From assembly GCA_944358755.1 (NCBI GenBank), contig CALVRY010000077.1, forward strand, positions 1-5,340: DNA of 5,340 nt. Direction: 5' to 3'. The DNA is from an uncultured Bacilli bacterium (GTDB lineage Bacteria; Bacillota_I; Bacilli_A; RFN20; CAG-826). The notes beneath the pieces were generated by a model, which saw only the letters and a program-made list of their open reading frames with translations, was not told where the DNA came from and searched no databases. Positions 4,994-5,340 of this stretch are shown one piece after another (within the stretch, counting starts at the first letter, position 1; each line of letters starts with the position of its first letter). A program made the translations under genes and the position numbers.

Positions 4994-5340
4994 ATGGAAG
5001 ATTACATTAAATATATTAGAAAAATAGTTGGCCATAGCGAAGTTATGGCAATTGGAGTAGCGACTCTTGTATTAAACGAAAAAGATGAGGTGCTTCTTGA
5101 AACTCGAAGTGATGGACTTGGATATTCTTTTCCAGGTGGCGCTTTAAACATGGGTGAAAAAGTAAAAGAAGGAGCTATTAGAGAGTGCTATGAAGAAACC
5201 GGAATTAAATTAAAAGAAAGTGATTTATCTTTGATTGGAATTTATTCTGGCAAAGAAGGTAGAATGGTTTATCCAAATAGTGATATAACTTATTATACTG
5301 ATATCGTCTTTTTAGCTAGAGTTAATAAAAAAGAAATAAA
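4994..5340 (+). CDS. Nudix hydrolase, 3' end cut by the window edge
   Basis: The frame runs open from 4994 to the last base, giving 115 residues. The Nudix box GX5EX7REUXEEXGU is complete at residues 49-71: Gly49, Glu55, Arg63-Glu64, Glu67-Glu68 and Gly70, with Cys65 in the hydrophobic position. Nudix enzymes hydrolyse nucleoside diphosphates linked to another group, using Mg2+ bound by the box glutamates. The N-terminus (MEDYIKYIRKIVGHSE) matches the usual start of ADP-ribose pyrophosphatase-like or NTP-sanitising Nudix proteins of Bacillota, which supports the ATG at 4994 over the in-frame ATG at 5045. Substrate cannot be assigned. A family member is about 135-165 residues, so perhaps 20-50 are missing. 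There is no ribosome binding site at normal distance: the nearest purine run, AAAGGAAAAG (4970-4979), lies inside the terminator hairpin, 14 or more bases upstream. Confidence 0.9.
   Translation, partial: MEDYIKYIRKIVGHSEVMAIGVATLVLNEKDEVLLETRSDGLGYSFPGGALNMGEKVKEGAIRECYEETGIKLKESDLSLIGIYSGKEGRMVYPNSDITYYTDIVFLARVNKKEI

Noticed and set aside
1..5340. Genetic code 4 (TGA as Trp), as in Mycoplasma
   Set aside because: The conserved tryptophans checked are TGG and no in-frame TGA interrupts any gene, so the standard bacterial code suffices.
1..5340. A defence system, mobile element or CRISPR array
   Set aside because: The protein genes are housekeeping-type families or a lone lipoprotein; there are no transposase, integrase or Cas signatures and no regular repeat-spacer pattern.

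Overview
The window comes from an AT-rich (about 30% G+C), low-GC Gram-positive type bacterium. Evidence for this is strong AGGAG-type ribosome binding sites, sigma-A-like promoters, U-tailed hairpin terminators and a lipoprotein signal peptide. TGG encodes Trp at the conserved tryptophans checked, and all four complete or 5'-truncated genes end in TAA, so nothing points to the Mycoplasma code 4. A Bacilli or Mollicutes-related gut lineage is a reasonable guess, but the sequence does not settle it. All recognised protein genes lie on the + strand.

Region 1 (1-2523) is a polyphosphate operon. The 5'-truncated polyphosphate kinase gene (ppk) is followed after 13 bases by a short Ppx/GppA-family exopolyphosphatase/pppGppase gene. 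The pair can make and break polyphosphate and may link it to the stringent response.

Region 2 (2524-2995) has no protein gene. Its first 260 bases are clearly richer in G+C (about 36%) than what follows and are packed with short inverted repeats. I read this as an unidentified structured RNA whose strand is unresolved. The next 130 bases are only about 12% G+C, with A/T-tracts and a long dyad, and lead into a good extended -10 promoter.

Region 3 (2996-4091) is a monocistronic 3-hydroxyacyl-CoA dehydrogenase-like gene with its own promoter. It is followed by a terminator hairpin and a second perfect hairpin.

Region 4 (4097-4993) is a monocistronic predicted lipoprotein of unknown function. 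It has a near-consensus promoter overlapped by a dyad and a strong terminator.

Region 5 (4994-5340) is the 5' part of a Nudix hydrolase gene cut by the window end. Its start codon directly abuts the T-run of the preceding terminator, which raises the possibility of a leaderless message.

No mobile element, CRISPR array, tRNA or rRNA was seen. The most novel-looking element is the structured intergenic region 2524-2783.
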